Below, piece by piece: positions 62,925-64,000 of a stretch of 64,000 bases of DNA. Numbering within the stretch: the stretch's first letter is position 1; each line of letters begins with the position of its first letter. Position numbers and translations under genes: made by a program. The notes under the pieces were generated by a model, which was not told where the DNA came from, did no database searches, and was given only the letters and a program-made list of their open reading frames with translations. Source of the stretch: Gymnodinialimonas sp. 57CJ19 (GTDB taxonomy: Bacteria; Pseudomonadota; Alphaproteobacteria; Rhodobacterales; Rhodobacteraceae); the NCBI RefSeq assembly GCF_038396845.1, contig NZ_CP151587.1:2268001-2332000 (forward strand), in the 5' to 3' direction.

Positions 62925-63896
62925 ATGAGCGACACCGCCGATATTGAACACCTGAAAGCGCTGGAACAGCGTCTGTCGCAGGCCTTGGACCGCATCGCGG
63001 CAGGGATTGCCGCAAGTAGGGATACGCAGGCCGAAGATGGCGCCGCTGAGGCCGCGATTGCGGCTGCTGCCGGGGCTGCGACCCAAGCCGCAGAGGCAGA
63101 GGCCGCGCGCCAGGATGCCGAGGCCCGCGCGACCGAGGCCGCGGACCGTGTCAGCGCGTTGGAGGCCCGCTTGGCCGAAACCCAGGACGCGTTGGCCGAT
63201 GCGCAAAGCGATGTGACCTCGGCCCGCGCCGAGGCCGAGGCAGCTCGGGCTGAGGCTGAAACGGCCATTGCTCACGCAGCCCAAACGCCGGGCACCGATG
63301 CGGCGACGCTGGCGGCGATGGAAGAGAAACTGGCAGCGGCAGAGGCCTCTCGGGGGGCGGCGCAGTCTGAACTGGACGCCCGCAACGCAGAATTGGAGGC
63401 ACGCAGCGCCGAGTTGGCCGAAAAAGACGCGGCGCTGGCCGAATTGCAGGCGGCCCTGGAGGCGGCGCAAGCGGCGCAACCGGAGGTGCGTGATGAAGCC
63501 GAAGCCGAGCCTGAGGATATGGAGAAAGCCCTTGCCGTATTGGGGCGTCGGGCGGAACGCGCCCGGGAAGAACGCGATGCGGCCCGCACTGCATGTGACG
63601 CGGCCACCGACGCGCTGGAAGAGCTGCAAGAGGCCACCGGGGCCAGTGTGGACGACCGCATTCTGGAACTGCGGCGGCAATTGCGCCTGATGCGCACACG
63701 GGCCGAGGATTTGGCGGCTCAGGTCTCTTTGCTGCAAAGCGGCGCCGATGTGGACAGCGCTACCCTCGATCAGGGGTTGCTGGCCGAGGTCGAGACCCTG
63801 CGCCAGTTGCGTGATACCGATGCGGCGGAATTGGACCGGATCGTACAAGAAATGCAGGCCGGGTTGGACCGTGCCGAAGGAGGCCAAGATGCCTGA
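62925..63896 (+). CDS. Coiled-coil protein upstream of zapA (ZauP-like candidate)
   Basis: Acidic, alanine-rich protein of 323 residues, mostly heptad-like helix (ALEQRLSQALDRIAAGIAAS, long AEAEAARAEAE runs to about 220, ERAREERDAARTACDAATDA, LRQLRDTDAAELDRIVQEMQ). No membrane segment. It overlaps zapA by 8 nt. In Caulobacter the coiled-coil ZapA partner ZauP is encoded with zapA, so this is a good candidate for its counterpart; low complexity prevents a firm call. An alternative start at 62868 (GGAAG upstream) would add 19 residues. Confidence 0.75.
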   Translation: MSDTADIEHLKALEQRLSQALDRIAAGIAASRDTQAEDGAAEAAIAAAAGAATQAAEAEAARQDAEARATEAADRVSALEARLAETQDALADAQSDVTSARAEAEAARAEAETAIAHAAQTPGTDAATLAAMEEKLAAAEASRGAAQSELDARNAELEARSAELAEKDAALAELQAALEAAQAAQPEVRDEAEAEPEDMEKALAVLGRRAERAREERDAARTACDAATDALEELQEATGASVDDRILELRRQLRLMRTRAEDLAAQVSLLQSGADVDSATLDQGLLAEVETLRQLRDTDAAELDRIVQEMQAGLDRAEGGQDA

Positions 63897-64000
63897 GGTG
63901 GAAATCGAAATCGGGACGCGGGTGTTCAGCGTCGCCTGTCAGGATGGTGAAGAAAACTACCTGCGCTCGGCTGCGAAGATGCTGGATACGGAAGCCGCCG
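63889..64000 (+). CDS. zapA: Cell division protein ZapA, 3'-partial
   Basis: First 37 residues of ZapA: PEVEIEIGTRVFSVACQDGE then ENYLRSAAKMLDTEAA, the N-terminal strand and first helix of the family that bundles FtsZ filaments. GGAGG precedes the ATG. The gene continues beyond the window. Confidence 0.88.
   Translation, partial: MPEVEIEIGTRVFSVACQDGEENYLRSAAKMLDTEAA

Noticed and set aside
1..64000. tRNA, rRNA or riboswitch genes
   Set aside because: Reading the intergenic regions showed no cloverleaf with conserved TTC-loop sequence and no rRNA sequence or known riboswitch core. A covariance-model scan would be needed to exclude small ncRNAs.

Overview
The window is a contiguous stretch of high-GC chromosome from an alphaproteobacterium, almost certainly of the family Rhodobacteraceae (Roseobacter/Rhodobacter group). 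The evidence is a Rhodobacter capsulatus-type gene transfer agent (GTA) cluster, an Irr-type Fur regulator, an E1-beta pyruvate dehydrogenase subunit carrying its own lipoyl domain, and intergenic repeats of the type common in this group. No rRNA, tRNA, CRISPR array, insertion sequence or integrase was seen.

Region 1 (1-14315) is the right-hand part of a GTA cluster, all on the plus strand with stop/start overlaps: terminase large subunit (5' end outside the window), portal, gp3.5, prohead protease, capsid, head-tail connectors, tail tube, two chaperone-like genes, a very short tape measure, distal tail protein, hub, NlpC/P60 peptidase, the giant 'megatron' and a DUF2793 fibre-like protein. 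The megatron carries a block of about 190 residues that looks like an extra domain inserted in its TIM-barrel-like region.

Region 2 (14415-22246) is housekeeping: cysE, typA, an Irr/GAF-histidine-kinase pair, and a divergent fabA-M50 peptidase-fabB-fabI run. Region 3 (22383-30401) is catabolic: a dehalogenase/hydrolase/PLP-dehydratase operon, pcaD-pcaB, a zinc alcohol dehydrogenase, an enolase-superfamily protein lacking the usual first metal ligand, and a FadR-type regulator with a candidate operator in front of it.

Region 4 (30562-43060) holds an OmpA lipoprotein, an Ada-like methyltransferase, nth, a RidA protein and a PfkB kinase. It then has a signalling island: two convergent membrane proteins with degenerate cyclic-nucleotide-binding domains, a CHASE2 adenylate cyclase, and a two-gene operon for an exported FecR-domain protein and a TPR/beta-barrel outer-membrane protein. 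A sulfotransferase and a GT14 glycosyltransferase follow. I regard the signalling island as the best candidate for a little-described system here.

Region 5 (43074-48990) holds a HIT protein, a zinc-finger protein, a DUF2459 protein, polA, a YjbR-like protein and an RluE-like pseudouridine synthase. Region 6 (48987-64000) is central carbon metabolism: pdhA-pdhB-DUF5076-pdhC, an FtsB/DivIC-like protein, class I aldolase, pgk, two gap paralogues that differ at the cofactor-selecting residue, a cupin protein, transketolase, and a coiled-coil protein overlapping zapA at the window edge. LacI-type operator-like palindromes lie in front of both gap genes, and a 43-bp tandem repeat follows the second. 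A symmetric 15-bp motif, GTTAACnnnGTTAAC, recurs inside coding sequences across the whole window.
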